A DNA stretch of 64,000 nt, taken from assembly GCF_041080675.1 (NCBI RefSeq), contig NZ_CP163520.1:7407501-7471500 (forward strand), in the 5' to 3' direction. How positions within the stretch are numbered: position 1 is the stretch's first letter; every line of letters begins with the position of its first letter. Positions 24,309 through 33,901 of the stretch are shown here, one piece after another. Under the pieces are notes generated by a model. It searched no databases. It saw only the letters and a list, made by a program, of their open reading frames with translations, and was not told the DNA's origin. Made by a program: the position numbers and the translations under genes. This DNA is from Streptomyces sp. cg36 (lineage in GTDB: Bacteria; Actinomycetota; Actinomycetes; Streptomycetales; Streptomycetaceae).

Positions 24309-24869
24309 TCACGTCCGTCCGCCGGGCCGGCGCGCGGCGGAGGCGGCGCGGTCGGGATCCACCAGGCCGGGCGCGGCCTCGGCGATCCGCTGCCGCATCG
24401 GCCGCTGCCGCAGGGCGGCGAACGCCTCGTCGAGCAGCCGGCTCAGCGGGAACGACAGCTCCGCCTCGAACTCCGTGGACGCGGCCGTGGTCGCGGCCCA
24501 CTCCGCGTCCAGCGTCGGCACGAGTGCCTCGGCCTTCATCGTGAGACGGACGATCCGCCGGCGTTGGTCCTGCCCGCCGCCGAGCGCGACGAGGCCCTCC
24601 TTGGCCATCTGGGCGACGGTCTGGCTCGCCGCCGAGTGGGTGACCCCGGTGACGGCGGCCAGCTCGCGGATGGAGCTCGGGCCGTCCGCCACGAGGGCGC
24701 GTACGACCGGCGCGAAGCGGGGGCGGAAGCCGGTCAGGCCGAGATCCCGGTAGACGGCGGCGACGTCTCCGTCCAGGAGCTCCAGGAGGAGGCGCAGCCG
24801 CGTCCCGAGCAGCTCGGGACCGGGTCCCGTGGGGGAGTCGGCGGCGGGGTTGCTGTGCTTGCGAGTCAC
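24309..24869 (-). CDS. MarR family transcriptional regulator
   Basis: A 186-residue winged-helix regulator. The HTH and wing are at about 60-115: SSIRELAAVTGVTHSAASQTVAQMAKEGLVALGGGQDQRRRIVRLT, with helices before and after forming the dimer interface. Start is GTG at 24869; there is no Shine-Dalgarno, and the perfect palindrome ends only 9 nt upstream, so a leaderless transcript is likely if the TTAGATT next to it is the -10 box (inference). Divergent from the prolyl aminopeptidase-like gene. MarR proteins usually repress the divergent gene and themselves, released by phenolic or small-molecule ligands. Confidence 0.85.
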   Translation of the reverse strand: MTRKHSNPAADSPTGPGPELLGTRLRLLLELLDGDVAAVYRDLGLTGFRPRFAPVVRALVADGPSSIRELAAVTGVTHSAASQTVAQMAKEGLVALGGGQDQRRRIVRLTMKAEALVPTLDAEWAATTAASTEFEAELSFPLSRLLDEAFAALRQRPMRQRIAEAAPGLVDPDRAASAARRPGGRT

Positions 24870-24877
24870 ATGGATTA

Positions 24878-24908
24878 ATCTAACAGCACTGTGACAGTGC
24901 TGTTAGAT
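24878..24908. promoter_or_regulatory. Perfect 31-bp palindrome, candidate MarR operator
   Basis: ATCTAACAGCACTGT (24878-24892) and its exact complement ACAGTGCTGTTAGAT (24894-24908) flank a single central G between the divergent MarR-type gene and prolyl aminopeptidase-type gene. A 15-bp perfect half-site is longer than usual for MarR operators and overlaps the likely promoters of both genes. Confidence 0.85.
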
Positions 24909-24958
24909 CTCATTCCCTGGGTCCCGGACCCGGCCATCCCCGTGAGGAGACTTCGGCC

Positions 24959-25921
24959 TTGAGCGAGCTCCATCCCCCGATCGAGCCCTACGACCACGGC
25001 ATGCTCGACGTCGGCGACGGCAACCTCGTGCACTGGGAGGTGTGCGGCAACCCGCGGGGGAAACCCGCGCTGGTCGTGCACGGCGGCCCCGGGTCGGGGT
25101 GCGGCCCCCGGGCGCGGGAGCACTTCGATCCGACGCGGTACCGCGTGGTCCTCTTCGACCAGCGCGGCTGCGGCCGGAGCACCCCGCACGCGAGCGACCC
25201 CGCGACCGACATGCGGCACAACACCACCGGCCATCTGATCGCCGACATGGAACGCCTGCGCGAGCACCTGGGGATCGAGCGGTGGCTGCTGTACGGCGGC
25301 TCGTGGGGCTCCACACTGCTGCTGGCCTACGCCGAACAGCACCCGGAGCGGGTGACGGAGATCGTCGTCGCCAGTGTCACTACCACCCGGCGCTCGGAGA
25401 TCGACTGGCTCTACCGGGGAGTGGGCCGCTTCTTCCCGCGGGAGTGGGAACGCTTCCTCGCCGGTGCCCCAGGCACACCCCGCGACGGCGATGTCGTGGG
25501 AGCGTACGCGCGGTTGACGGAGCACCCCGACGCCGCCGTCCGGGAGCAGGCCACGGCGGACTGGTGCGCCTGGGAGGACGCGGTGCTGTCCGGCGAGACG
25601 GAAGTCGCCCCACGGCCGTTCGGCGGTCGGCCCCCGGCCGCCCGGCTCGCCCTGGTGCGCATCTGCGCCCACTACTTCTCCCACGGGGCCTGGCTGGAGG
25701 AAGGCGCGCTGCTGCGCGACGCCCACCGGCTCGCGGGCATCCCGGGCGTCCTCGTCCACGGGCGGCTCGACATGAGCGGCCCCCTCGACACCGCCTGGGA
25801 ACTCGCGCGCGCCTGGCCCGACGCGGAGCTGATCGTCGTGGAGGGAGCGGGGCATCTGGGCGGGACGGAGACCCAGGGGCACCTGCTCGCGGCCCTCGAC
25901 CGGTTCGCGGCCGTGGGGTGA
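24959..25921 (+). CDS. pip: Prolyl aminopeptidase / alpha-beta hydrolase (S33)
   Basis: A 320-residue cytoplasmic peptidase S33. Motifs in order: oxyanion HGGPGSGCGPR, nucleophile elbow GGSWGSTL, catalytic Asp in HGRLDMSGP and His in EGAGHLG. The N-terminus LHPPIEPYDHGMLDVGDGNLVHWEVCGNPRGKPALVVHGGPG is that of proline iminopeptidases, which remove N-terminal proline from peptides. Start is TTG at 24959 with GAGGAGA upstream. It is shorter than or equal to classic enzymes and complete. Divergent from a MarR regulator over a perfect palindrome, hence probably derepressed by a ligand; some such enzymes act on aromatic esters rather than peptides, so the physiological substrate is open. Confidence 0.8.
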   Translation: MSELHPPIEPYDHGMLDVGDGNLVHWEVCGNPRGKPALVVHGGPGSGCGPRAREHFDPTRYRVVLFDQRGCGRSTPHASDPATDMRHNTTGHLIADMERLREHLGIERWLLYGGSWGSTLLLAYAEQHPERVTEIVVASVTTTRRSEIDWLYRGVGRFFPREWERFLAGAPGTPRDGDVVGAYARLTEHPDAAVREQATADWCAWEDAVLSGETEVAPRPFGGRPPAARLALVRICAHYFSHGAWLEEGALLRDAHRLAGIPGVLVHGRLDMSGPLDTAWELARAWPDAELIVVEGAGHLGGTETQGHLLAALDRFAAVG

Positions 25922-26076
25922 GCGCCGGGCGCGCGCCCGGACCGGACGCGCTCCGACGGCCCGGCCCCCGGCCTACGCACAAAGGACCATTTCCCGCCCG
26001 CCGCCGTGTGCGGACCGCCCGCGCACGGACAATGAGGGCTGGGTGAGCGGGGGTCGGGCAGCGGAGGGGCGGCTGC

Positions 26077-29000
26077 GTGGGGGAGCATGAGCGGGGTGAG
26101 TCGCGGGCGCTCGCCGTAGTGCGTCGGCATCTGGCGGCGGTCGACGCGAGCGGTGATCCGGCGCGACTGTTCGCGCCCGAGGTGGCCGCCGATGTCGAGC
26201 GTCTCGAAAGGGAGTTGAGCGAACGACTCACGCTCGACCGTTCGCTCGCCCTCGGGTGGGTCGCCCTGCATCGCTCGCGCGCCGCGCACGGCGAGGCGGC
26301 CACCGCCCACCGGATGAGGGCGCTGTGGTTCCTGCTTCCGCCGTTCCTGGTGGGGGAGGGGGCGGTACCGGCCGAGGCGATGCCCGCCGAACTCCTCCCG
26401 GAGCTGGCGGGCGTGGCCGTCACTCCGGCGATGAGGATGCTGCGTGAGGCGGGCGAGGACGGGACGGTGGAGAGCGCCGGGCGCGCCCTGTGGGCCTGGA
26501 TGCGGATCGTCTCGTGCATCGGGCCGCAGGACGCCGCGGGCATCGGCGCGCTCGCCAATCTCAGCGTGGCCATGCGGCTGTTGGGTGAGCGGGGCGCCGG
26601 TGCGCACTATCTGGAGAAGGCCGTGGTGGTGTCCCGCGAGGCCGCGACGCGCCTGGCGGCCGACGACCCCCGGCTCCCGGACGCCCTGGGCATCGTGGCG
26701 AGCTCCTGGTGGTCCTGGTACGAGGACTCGGGCAAGGCCGAGCACCTGGACGAAGCGGTGCGGGCGGCGGTGGACGGCGCACGGGCCGGCGGGCCCGGCA
26801 TCGGCGCGCACCCGGACCGGGTGCGCCTCGCGTCGACCGTCCTGTACCGGCGTTTCCGCAGTGCGGGCGCTGTCTCCGATCTCGAAGAGTCGATCAGTTG
26901 GTCACGACGGCTGATCGAAACGACTGATGTGGCGCGCGCGGGCGACGTGACGGGTGCGGCACGGGCGAGCGACCTGGCTGATGCTGCTCGGACGGCTGAT
27001 GTGGTTGGTGCCGCACGGGCGAGCGCCGCGACCGATGCCGTACGGGCGGACCACCTGTCCGATGCCGCACGGGCGGACCACGTGACTGAAGGAGCTCCGG
27101 CGAAGGGCGCGGCTGAAGGTGCTCCGGTGACCGAAGTGACCGACGCGGCTGACGCGGCCGACGCCATCGACCCGGATCCGCCCTCCGAGGTGTACGATCC
27201 CTCGTTCGCCCGGGACCTGGGCGTGCTCGGCGAGCGGCTGAGCGAATACGCCGAACTCGCCGGTGACACACACGCGTTGGACGAGGCCGCCGAGCTGGCC
27301 CGCCGCACCGTCACCGTGGCGGCCGACGACGATCTGGAAGCCCGGCTCGCCGCGGCCGGCATCTGGCACACCGTCTTCGGCAGAACCGCCGACCGCGCGG
27401 CCCTGGACCGTTCACGGGCGCTCGGTGTGTCCAGTGCCCGCGCGCTCGCGCCCGAACACGCGGACCGGGCACGCCACTTGAGCAACAACGCGCTGACCCT
27501 GATCCTCGCCCACGAGAACTCCGGCGTCCCGGCCGACCTGGACGAGGCCCTCGCGCTCGGCGAGGAAGCACTGGCCTGCGCGCCCCCGGGCCACCGTGAC
27601 CGGGACGCCGCCCTGAACGCCGTCAGCGGCGGGCTCGCCCAGCGCTACCGGCGCGACAGCGACCTCGCGGACCTCGACCGGGCGATCGCCCTCGGCCGTG
27701 AGCTGACGCGCGCCCCCGGAGCCCGGCCCGCCACCATGGGCCTGTGCAACCTCAGCACTCTGCTGCGTACGCGGTTCGTGCGCACCGGCGACGCGGCGGA
27801 CATCGCGCAGGCCGTCGAGGCGGCCCGGGCGGCGCTGGACTCCGCGCGGGACCGGCGTCTGCGGGCCCGGTCCCAGGAGCAGCTCGCGCTCTGCCTGGTC
27901 CGGCGCTTCGCCGCCGGGGGATCACCGGCCGACCTGGACGCGGCCGTCGAACTGGGCCGTGAGGCCCTCGCCGGAATGCCGCGGGACCGGCCCGACTGGG
28001 TCACGCTCCTCGCCAACCATTCCCTGGCCCTCCTCACCCGGTACGAGCACACCGGCGCGCTCGAAGACATCGACGCGTGCCTCGCGGCCATCCGGGGCGC
28101 GAGCCGACGGCTGGACCCCGGCCATCCGGGGCTGGCCGATCTGCTCAACAACGAGGGGTACGCGCTGCTCACCCGCCACTACCGCACCCGATCGGCGGAC
28201 GAGCTGGACGAGGCCGTCGCCTGCGGTCGCCGTGCGGTGGCCCTCACCTCGGCCGGTGCCGTGCGGCTGCCGGGCACGCTCTCCAACCTCGCGCTCGCGC
28301 TGCGCACCCGCTTCGCCCTCGGGGCCGACCCGGCCGATCTCGCCGAGGCGATCGCCGTCGGCCGTCGCGCGGTGGAGGCGACGGCCGCCGGTTCTCCCGC
28401 CCGCGCCCAGCACCTCAACAACCTCGGCTACGCGCTGATGGCGCGGTCGGCGCCGGACGCCCCGGCCGACGAAGCCGCGGGGCGCGACTTTGGCGAGGAG
28501 GAGGCGGCGGACGGAGGCGCCGCGCTCGACGAAGCCGCACAGGTCTTCCAGGAGGTCCTGGAGCTGGTGCCGCCCGGCGCCGCCGCGCGCACCTACCCCC
28601 TGATGAACCTGGGGCAGATCCTGGCCGCCAGGAGCTTGGCGGCGGGCCCAGTCGCGGCCGGATCCCGTGAGGAGGAGCGGGACCCGGCGGCACGGCGGTC
28701 ACGGCAGGGGGCGTCCGACGCGTTCGCCGAGGCGTTCGCGCTGACCGGGGCGCCGCCCCGCCGACGGATCACGGCAGCACGGGCCGCCGCCCAACTGCTG
28801 GCCGGGGAAAGGCCGTACGAGGCCGCAGGGCTTCTCGCCGCCGCCGTGGACCTGCTGCCCGCGCTGACCCCGCGCATGCTGGCCCGGGGCGATCAGCAGA
28901 GCCTGCTGGGGACGTGCTTCGAGCTGGCGGCCGACGCCGCCGCACTCGCGCTCGTATCCGAGGGCGGTCCCGACGTCGGTCCCGCGCGAGCGGAGCCCGG

Positions 29001-30435
29001 TCCGCCCGAGCAAGCGGCGGCGCGCGCCCTGCGGCTGCTGGAGTCGGGGCGTGGCCTGATGCTCGGTCAGGCCCTGGACACCCGCGGCGACATCACCGAA
29101 CTGCGCCACCAACACCCCGACCTGGCGGCCGACTTCCTCACCGTGCGGCGGCGGCTCAACTCCGCGTCCGGGGACGCGCCCGGCGGCTGGGCCCCGGCCG
29201 AACCGTGGCAGCCCGCCACCGAGGCGCGGCGCGACCTGGCCGCCGAGTTCACCGCCGTGCTGGAGCGGATCCGTGCCCGATCCGGCTTCGGCCGCTTCCT
29301 GTTGCCGCCGCTCCTGCCCGAGCTCCTCGCCCAGGCGGAACACGGCCCGGTCGTGGTGATCGCGGTGAGCGGCCACGGCAGCCACGCCCTCCTGGTCCGC
29401 CCCGACGGCGTGGGCGCGCTGCCGCTGCCCGCCCTGGACCGGGACGCGGTGCGGCGCAGGGCGGCCGGGTTCGCGGCGGCCCGCCGGGCCGCGACCAGCA
29501 CCTCGCCCGACCGGCGCGAACGCGGGGTGGGCTTCCTCAACGCCACCTTGGAGTGGCTGTGGGACGCGGCTGGCGAACCGGTCCTGAACGAGCTCGGTCT
29601 GACCGCGCCCCCACCGCCCGGGCAAGCCCCGCCCCGGGTGTGGTGGAGCCCCGGCGGACTGCTGGGGCTGCTCCCGCTGCACGCCGCCGGACACCACCGG
29701 CACCCGGGCCCCGGCGCCGGGCGGACGGTCATGGACCGGGTGGTCTCCTCGTACACCCCCACCCTGCGCGCCCTGCGCCACGCACGGCGGCCCCTGCCGC
29801 CGGACCCGTCCGGGCGCGGGCTGGTCGTGGCGATGCCGCTGACGCCCGGCGCGAGCCCGCTGCCGTACACCGCGGAGGAGGAGTCGAGCGTGCGCGCGCA
29901 CCTGCCGCGCGCCCGGGTCCTCACGGCGGCGGGACCGGTGGAGGGGCGGGCCGAGGAACCGGCGGCGGCCGTACGCGAGGCCGTGCTTGGCGCGCTCGCC
30001 GACTGCTCCCTGGCGCACTTCGCCTGCCACGCCGTGAGCGACCCGGCCGACCCCTCCCGCAGCGCCCTGCTGCTGGAGGACGCGCCCCTCACCGTGGCGA
30101 GCCTGGCCGAACTCGACCTGGACGGCGCCCGGTTGGCCTATCTGTCGGCGTGCAGCACGGCGACCACCGGAGCACCCGTCCTCGGCGACGAGTTCGTCAA
30201 CCTGGCGACGGCCTTCCACCTCGCCGGGTTCCGCAGCGTCATCGCGACGCTCTGGCCCGTCTACGACCGCTCCGCGGCGGATCTCGCCCAGCTCTTCTAC
30301 GCGGCCCTCGACGGCCCGGCGGGACCGGACCCGGACCGGGCGGCACGGGCCCTGCACCACGCAGTCCGGCAGCTGCGCGACCTGGTGCCCGACCGCCCCG
30401 ACGTATGGGCGGCCCACCTGCACTCCGGCGCGTAG
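26077..30435 (+). CDS. Large CHAT-domain protein with TPR-like region
   Basis: A 1452-residue cytoplasmic protein. Residues 1-1000 are TPR/SEL-like helical repeats (recurring LDEAVxxGRRAVALT..., NNLGYALMAR, DLDEALALGEEALA). The C-terminal CHAT domain (about 1090-1452) is a caspase-like fold, with His1318 in SLAHFACHAVSDPADPSRSALLLED and Cys1359 in LAYLSACSTATTG as the catalytic dyad, followed by LGDEFVNLATAFHLAGFRSVIATLWPVYD. CHAT proteins are proteases in conflict and cell-death systems, often activated by their TPR or partner domains. Start is GTG at 26077 after GGAGG. Residues 284-364 are a nine-copy 9-residue repeat of different base composition (listed separately). No obvious substrate or sensor gene lies next to it. 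Confidence 0.85.
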   Translation: MGEHERGESRALAVVRRHLAAVDASGDPARLFAPEVAADVERLERELSERLTLDRSLALGWVALHRSRAAHGEAATAHRMRALWFLLPPFLVGEGAVPAEAMPAELLPELAGVAVTPAMRMLREAGEDGTVESAGRALWAWMRIVSCIGPQDAAGIGALANLSVAMRLLGERGAGAHYLEKAVVVSREAATRLAADDPRLPDALGIVASSWWSWYEDSGKAEHLDEAVRAAVDGARAGGPGIGAHPDRVRLASTVLYRRFRSAGAVSDLEESISWSRRLIETTDVARAGDVTGAARASDLADAARTADVVGAARASAATDAVRADHLSDAARADHVTEGAPAKGAAEGAPVTEVTDAADAADAIDPDPPSEVYDPSFARDLGVLGERLSEYAELAGDTHALDEAAELARRTVTVAADDDLEARLAAAGIWHTVFGRTADRAALDRSRALGVSSARALAPEHADRARHLSNNALTLILAHENSGVPADLDEALALGEEALACAPPGHRDRDAALNAVSGGLAQRYRRDSDLADLDRAIALGRELTRAPGARPATMGLCNLSTLLRTRFVRTGDAADIAQAVEAARAALDSARDRRLRARSQEQLALCLVRRFAAGGSPADLDAAVELGREALAGMPRDRPDWVTLLANHSLALLTRYEHTGALEDIDACLAAIRGASRRLDPGHPGLADLLNNEGYALLTRHYRTRSADELDEAVACGRRAVALTSAGAVRLPGTLSNLALALRTRFALGADPADLAEAIAVGRRAVEATAAGSPARAQHLNNLGYALMARSAPDAPADEAAGRDFGEEEAADGGAALDEAAQVFQEVLELVPPGAAARTYPLMNLGQILAARSLAAGPVAAGSREEERDPAARRSRQGASDAFAEAFALTGAPPRRRITAARAAAQLLAGERPYEAAGLLAAAVDLLPALTPRMLARGDQQSLLGTCFELAADAAALALVSEGGPDVGPARAEPGPPEQAAARALRLLESGRGLMLGQALDTRGDITELRHQHPDLAADFLTVRRRLNSASGDAPGGWAPAEPWQPATEARRDLAAEFTAVLERIRARSGFGRFLLPPLLPELLAQAEHGPVVVIAVSGHGSHALLVRPDGVGALPLPALDRDAVRRRAAGFAAARRAATSTSPDRRERGVGFLNATLEWLWDAAGEPVLNELGLTAPPPPGQAPPRVWWSPGGLLGLLPLHAAGHHRHPGPGAGRTVMDRVVSSYTPTLRALRHARRPLPPDPSGRGLVVAMPLTPGASPLPYTAEEESSVRAHLPRARVLTAAGPVEGRAEEPAAAVREAVLGALADCSLAHFACHAVSDPADPSRSALLLEDAPLTVASLAELDLDGARLAYLSACSTATTGAPVLGDEFVNLATAFHLAGFRSVIATLWPVYDRSAADLAQLFYAALDGPAGPDPDRAARALHHAVRQLRDLVPDRPDVWAAHLHSGA
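26926..27168 (+). repeat. Coding minisatellite, nine copies of a 27-bp (9-residue) unit
   Basis: Residues 284-364 of the CHAT protein break exactly into nine 9-residue units: DVARAGDVT, GAARASDLA, DAARTADVV, GAARASAAT, DAVRADHLS, DAARADHVT, EGAPAKGAA, EGAPVTEVT, DAADAADAI. Consensus is [DG]AARA[SD]-x-[LV]-[TA]. Codons here use far more T in third positions (GAT, GCT, GGT) than the surrounding gene, marking it as a later insertion or expansion between two TPR blocks. Confidence 0.9.
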
Positions 30436-30674
30436 GAGGGGGCCGGGCGGGGTGTGCGCGCAGCGGTGTTCCGGGGCTCCGGGACACGGATGATCAAGGT
30501 TGTTCCGGACCCTTGCTTTCACCTCGGCGTCGGCTTACCTTCATACACCGGCCGCCCGCGCGCCGACCTCCGGGGCGCACACTGGCGCACACCCGTCGCG
30601 CAGACGATCAGGCTGATCGTGGGCCGCCGGGGCCGTCACACCCCCCACCCCTTCGCTCAAGGATGCAAGGCACC

Positions 30675-31364
30675 GTGCCCGAACCCGTCACCCTGCGCGG
30701 CCGCACCCTGCGGCTGGAGCCGCTCGGCGAACACCACGTCGAGGGCCTGGCCGCGGCTGCCGCCGAGGACCGCGACAGCTATGGTTTCACGCCCGTTCCC
30801 AGCGGGCTCGCGGCGACCGAGCGGTATGTCGCCGACGCGCTGGCGGCCCGCGCGGCCGGACGCGCGGTGCCGTTCGCCACGGTGCGGAGTGCGGACGGCA
30901 CGGTCGTCGGCTCCACCCGCTTCTGCGAACTGGACTACTGGGAGGGGCCGGTGCCCTGGCCCCCGGCCCCCCGCGGCCCCCTCGGCCCGGTGCTCACCGC
31001 CGTTCCCGACGCGGCGGAGATCGGCGGCACCTGGCTGTCCGCCCGCGCCCAGGGCACCGGCATCAACACCGAGGCGAAACTGCTGATGCTGCGGCACGCC
31101 TTCGAGACCTGGGGCGTGCGCCGGGTGTCGCTGCGCGCCGACGCCCGCAACCTGCGCTCGCGCGCGGCGATCGAGCGTCTCGGCGCCACCCTCGACGGCG
31201 TCCACCGCGCCCACTCGCGCGGCCTGGACGGCATGGTCCGGGGGACCGCGTTCTACTCGATCCTCGACGAGGAGTGGCCCCGGGTGCGGGACCTCCTGGA
31301 ACAGCGGACGGCGGCCCGGCCGCACGCGAGGAGCGCCCACCCGCGCCCGCTCGTCCCGGCCTGA
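30675..31364 (+). CDS. GNAT family N-acetyltransferase
   Basis: A 229-residue RimJ/RimL-type acetyltransferase. N-terminal VTLRGRTLRLEPLGEHHVEGL, then the variable central part, the acetyl-CoA pyrophosphate loop region SARAQGTGINTEAKLLMLRHAFE and RVSLRADARNLRSRAAIERLGATLDG, which is the characteristic RimJ/L C-terminal strand-helix. It probably acetylates an N-terminus or a small amine; substrate unknown. GTG at 30675 with AAGG 7 nt upstream is preferred; ATG at 30663 is possible and adds four residues. About 240 nt separate it from the CHAT gene, and the intervening sequence shows no other gene. Confidence 0.8.
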   Translation: MPEPVTLRGRTLRLEPLGEHHVEGLAAAAAEDRDSYGFTPVPSGLAATERYVADALAARAAGRAVPFATVRSADGTVVGSTRFCELDYWEGPVPWPPAPRGPLGPVLTAVPDAAEIGGTWLSARAQGTGINTEAKLLMLRHAFETWGVRRVSLRADARNLRSRAAIERLGATLDGVHRAHSRGLDGMVRGTAFYSILDEEWPRVRDLLEQRTAARPHARSAHPRPLVPA

Positions 31365-31553
31365 CCCGCCGTGCAAGGCCGCCCAGCCTCCCCGCCACCA
31401 ACCGGACGGCGGGGAGGAGGCGATCGGCGGCGCGGGTCAGGCCGCGCCGACGGCGGTGGAGAGCCGCACGCCGCCCCAACCCCCACCCGGGGGAATTCAC
31501 CCTTTCCGCCCACAGCGGATGCCGTCGCCGAAGCCCCGGTTTGGGATGGACGG

Positions 31554-33872
31554 GTGCCTCCCTCGCAGACCAGCCCGCCGTCGAACGGCGAACCGCACCG
31601 CTCCGCCCCACCCCCCAAAGGGTGGCTCGGGCGCCTGGGCCACTGGTGTGCCCGGCACTTCGTCGTGGTCATCGTGGTGTGGCTGCTCGGCCTCGGCGGT
31701 GTGCTGGGTTTGGAGCGGGCCTTCGGCGGCGAGTACTCCGACGACTTCTCCATCCCGTCCAGCCAGTCCCAGGACGGCGTCGACGTGCTGCGGGCCCATG
31801 ACCCGGCGGCGGGCGGCTACAGCGGCCAAGTGGTGCTGTACGACGCCTCCCGGCCCCTGACGGAACTGGGCGACCAGGTGGGCCAGGCGGTCGGCGCGCT
31901 CAAGGCGCTCCCGCACGTCCTGGCCGTGCAGAACCCGCTGCCGGCGCCGGGCACACCGCCGCCCCCGTCGAGCGGGCCGAACACCGGACCGCTCTCCAGT
32001 GACGGCAGGACGGCCTACATCACCGTACGGTTCGACGTCCCGCCCGCCACCCTCGGCGACTCCTACCTCGACGGCGTCGACCGGGCCGTGGCACCGGTGC
32101 GGGCGGCCGGGGCGCAGGTGGAGTACGGCGGGCCGCTGGGCGAACTCGCCCGGCCCGCGCCGAACGACCGCACGAGCGAGCTGATCGGCTTCGGGGTGGC
32201 CGTCGTGGTCCTGCTGATCGGCTTCGGCAGCCTCCTGGGCGCCCTGCTGCCGCTCGTGACGGCGCTGATCGGGGTGGTCCTCGGCCTCGGCGCGCTGGCG
32301 CTGCTGGCCGCCGCGTTCACCTTCGCCACCGTCTCGCCGACGCTGGCCACGATGATCGGCCTCGGCGTGGGCATCGACTACGCCCTGTTCCTCATCACCC
32401 GCCACCGGCAGCAGATCATGGACGGCATGCACCCGGCCGACAGCGCGGCCCGCGCCGTGGCCACCAGCGGCCGGGCGGTCGTCGTGTCCGGCTGCACGGT
32501 CATCGTCGCGCTGCTCGGACTGTGGGTGTGCGGTGTGTCGTTCATCGGCAAGCTGGGTGTGGCGGCGGCGGTCACGGTGGTCTCCGCGGTGCTGGGCGCG
32601 CTCACGCTCGTCCCGGCGCTGCTCGGGCTCATCGGTACGCGGATCGACGCGCTGCGGGTGCGGACCCCGGTGGCGGAAGGGGACGACGGGGCGGCGGCCG
32701 GGCAGGGCGAGGAGGTCCGTGGCGGAGGCCGCGAGCCCGGGTTCTGGCACCGGTACGCGCGACGGGTCGAGCACCGGCCGTGGTGGTTCCTGACCGCCGG
32801 TGTCGTCGCGGTGGCCGTCCTCGCCGTTCCGCTGCTCTTCATCCGCCTCGGCCACATCGGCGACGGCGCCGACCCCGAGAGCTTCACCGACCGCCGCGCC
32901 TACGACCTCACCGCGCGGGCCTTCGGGGCCGGGGCCAACGGCCCGCTCACCGTCGTCATCGACCAGAGCCACGTCCCGGCCGCCGACCGGTCCGCGCTCG
33001 CCACGAAGGCCGCGCAGGCCCTGTCGGATCCGCCCGGCGCGGCGAGCGCGACGCCGCTGCGGCCGACGTCCGACGGCGACGTACTCGTCGCCACCGTCGT
33101 CCCGGCGGGCGCGCCCCAGGACGCCTCGACGACGTCGCTGGTCAACCGACTCAAGAACGACACCCTGCCCGCCGTCGTCGCCGGCACGGCGGCCCACGGC
33201 TACGTCACCGGCACGACCGCCGCGCAGGTCGACTTCGTCGACATCCTCTCCGCACGCCTGCCGCTGATCATCGCGACCGTGGTGGCGCTGGCCTTCCTCA
33301 TCATCCTGGTGGTGTTCCGGGGCGTGGTGGTGGCCCTGAAGGCGGCGGCCCTCAACGTCCTGTCCATCGGCGCTTCCTACGGTGTGGTCGTCGCCGTGTT
33401 CCAGTGGGGCTGGGGCGGCCCCGCGCTGGGCGTGGCGGGAAAGGTGCCCATCGAGAGCTATGTGCCGATGATGATGTTCGCCATCGTCTTCGGCCTGAGC
33501 ATGGACTACGAGATCTTCCTGCTCTCCCGCATCCACGAGGCGTGGCTGCGCACCTCGGACGCGCGCCAGAGCGTCGCCCACGCCCTGGAGATCACCGCAC
33601 GCGTCATCACGTGCGCCGCGCTCATCATGGTCAGCGTCTTCGCGGCGTTCATCGTCAGCGACAACATCGTGGTGAAGATGCTGGCGGTGGGCCTGGCTGT
33701 GAGCGTGCTGATCGACGCCACCGTGGTCCGCCTCCTCCTGGTCCCCGCGGTGATGACCCTGCTGGGCACATCGGCCTGGCGGACCCCGGGCTGGCTGGAC
33801 CGCCTGCTGCCGCACGTGGACGCGGAGGGCGAGGGGACGGCGGGACCGGGGACTGGGGAAGGCCGGGCGTGA
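31554..33872 (+). CDS. MMPL/RND-type membrane exporter
   Basis: A 772-residue inner-membrane protein with the duplicated MMPL topology: TM1 at about 29-50 (HFVVVIVVWLLGLGGVLGL), an extracytoplasmic domain, TMs 2-6 (ELIGFGVAVVVLLIGFGSLLGALLPLVTALIGVVLGLG... IGLGVGIDYALFLITRHR), then TM7 (WWFLTAGVVAVAVLAVPLLF), a second loop and TMs 8-12 with FGLSMDYEIFLLSRIHE. The two GxDYxxF-type helices are the proton-relay pattern of the family. Members export lipids, siderophores or antibiotics; cargo unknown. The GTG at 31554 (MPPSQTSPPSNG) is preferred to an unsupported GTG at 31371. Transcribed alone, ending at a hairpin. Confidence 0.8.
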   Translation: MPPSQTSPPSNGEPHRSAPPPKGWLGRLGHWCARHFVVVIVVWLLGLGGVLGLERAFGGEYSDDFSIPSSQSQDGVDVLRAHDPAAGGYSGQVVLYDASRPLTELGDQVGQAVGALKALPHVLAVQNPLPAPGTPPPPSSGPNTGPLSSDGRTAYITVRFDVPPATLGDSYLDGVDRAVAPVRAAGAQVEYGGPLGELARPAPNDRTSELIGFGVAVVVLLIGFGSLLGALLPLVTALIGVVLGLGALALLAAAFTFATVSPTLATMIGLGVGIDYALFLITRHRQQIMDGMHPADSAARAVATSGRAVVVSGCTVIVALLGLWVCGVSFIGKLGVAAAVTVVSAVLGALTLVPALLGLIGTRIDALRVRTPVAEGDDGAAAGQGEEVRGGGREPGFWHRYARRVEHRPWWFLTAGVVAVAVLAVPLLFIRLGHIGDGADPESFTDRRAYDLTARAFGAGANGPLTVVIDQSHVPAADRSALATKAAQALSDPPGAASATPLRPTSDGDVLVATVVPAGAPQDASTTSLVNRLKNDTLPAVVAGTAAHGYVTGTTAAQVDFVDILSARLPLIIATVVALAFLIILVVFRGVVVALKAAALNVLSIGASYGVVVAVFQWGWGGPALGVAGKVPIESYVPMMMFAIVFGLSMDYEIFLLSRIHEAWLRTSDARQSVAHALEITARVITCAALIMVSVFAAFIVSDNIVVKMLAVGLAVSVLIDATVVRLLLVPAVMTLLGTSAWRTPGWLDRLLPHVDAEGEGTAGPGTGEGRA

Positions 33873-33901
33873 GCCGCGGCGAGGAGCCGGAGGACCGCCA
33901 G

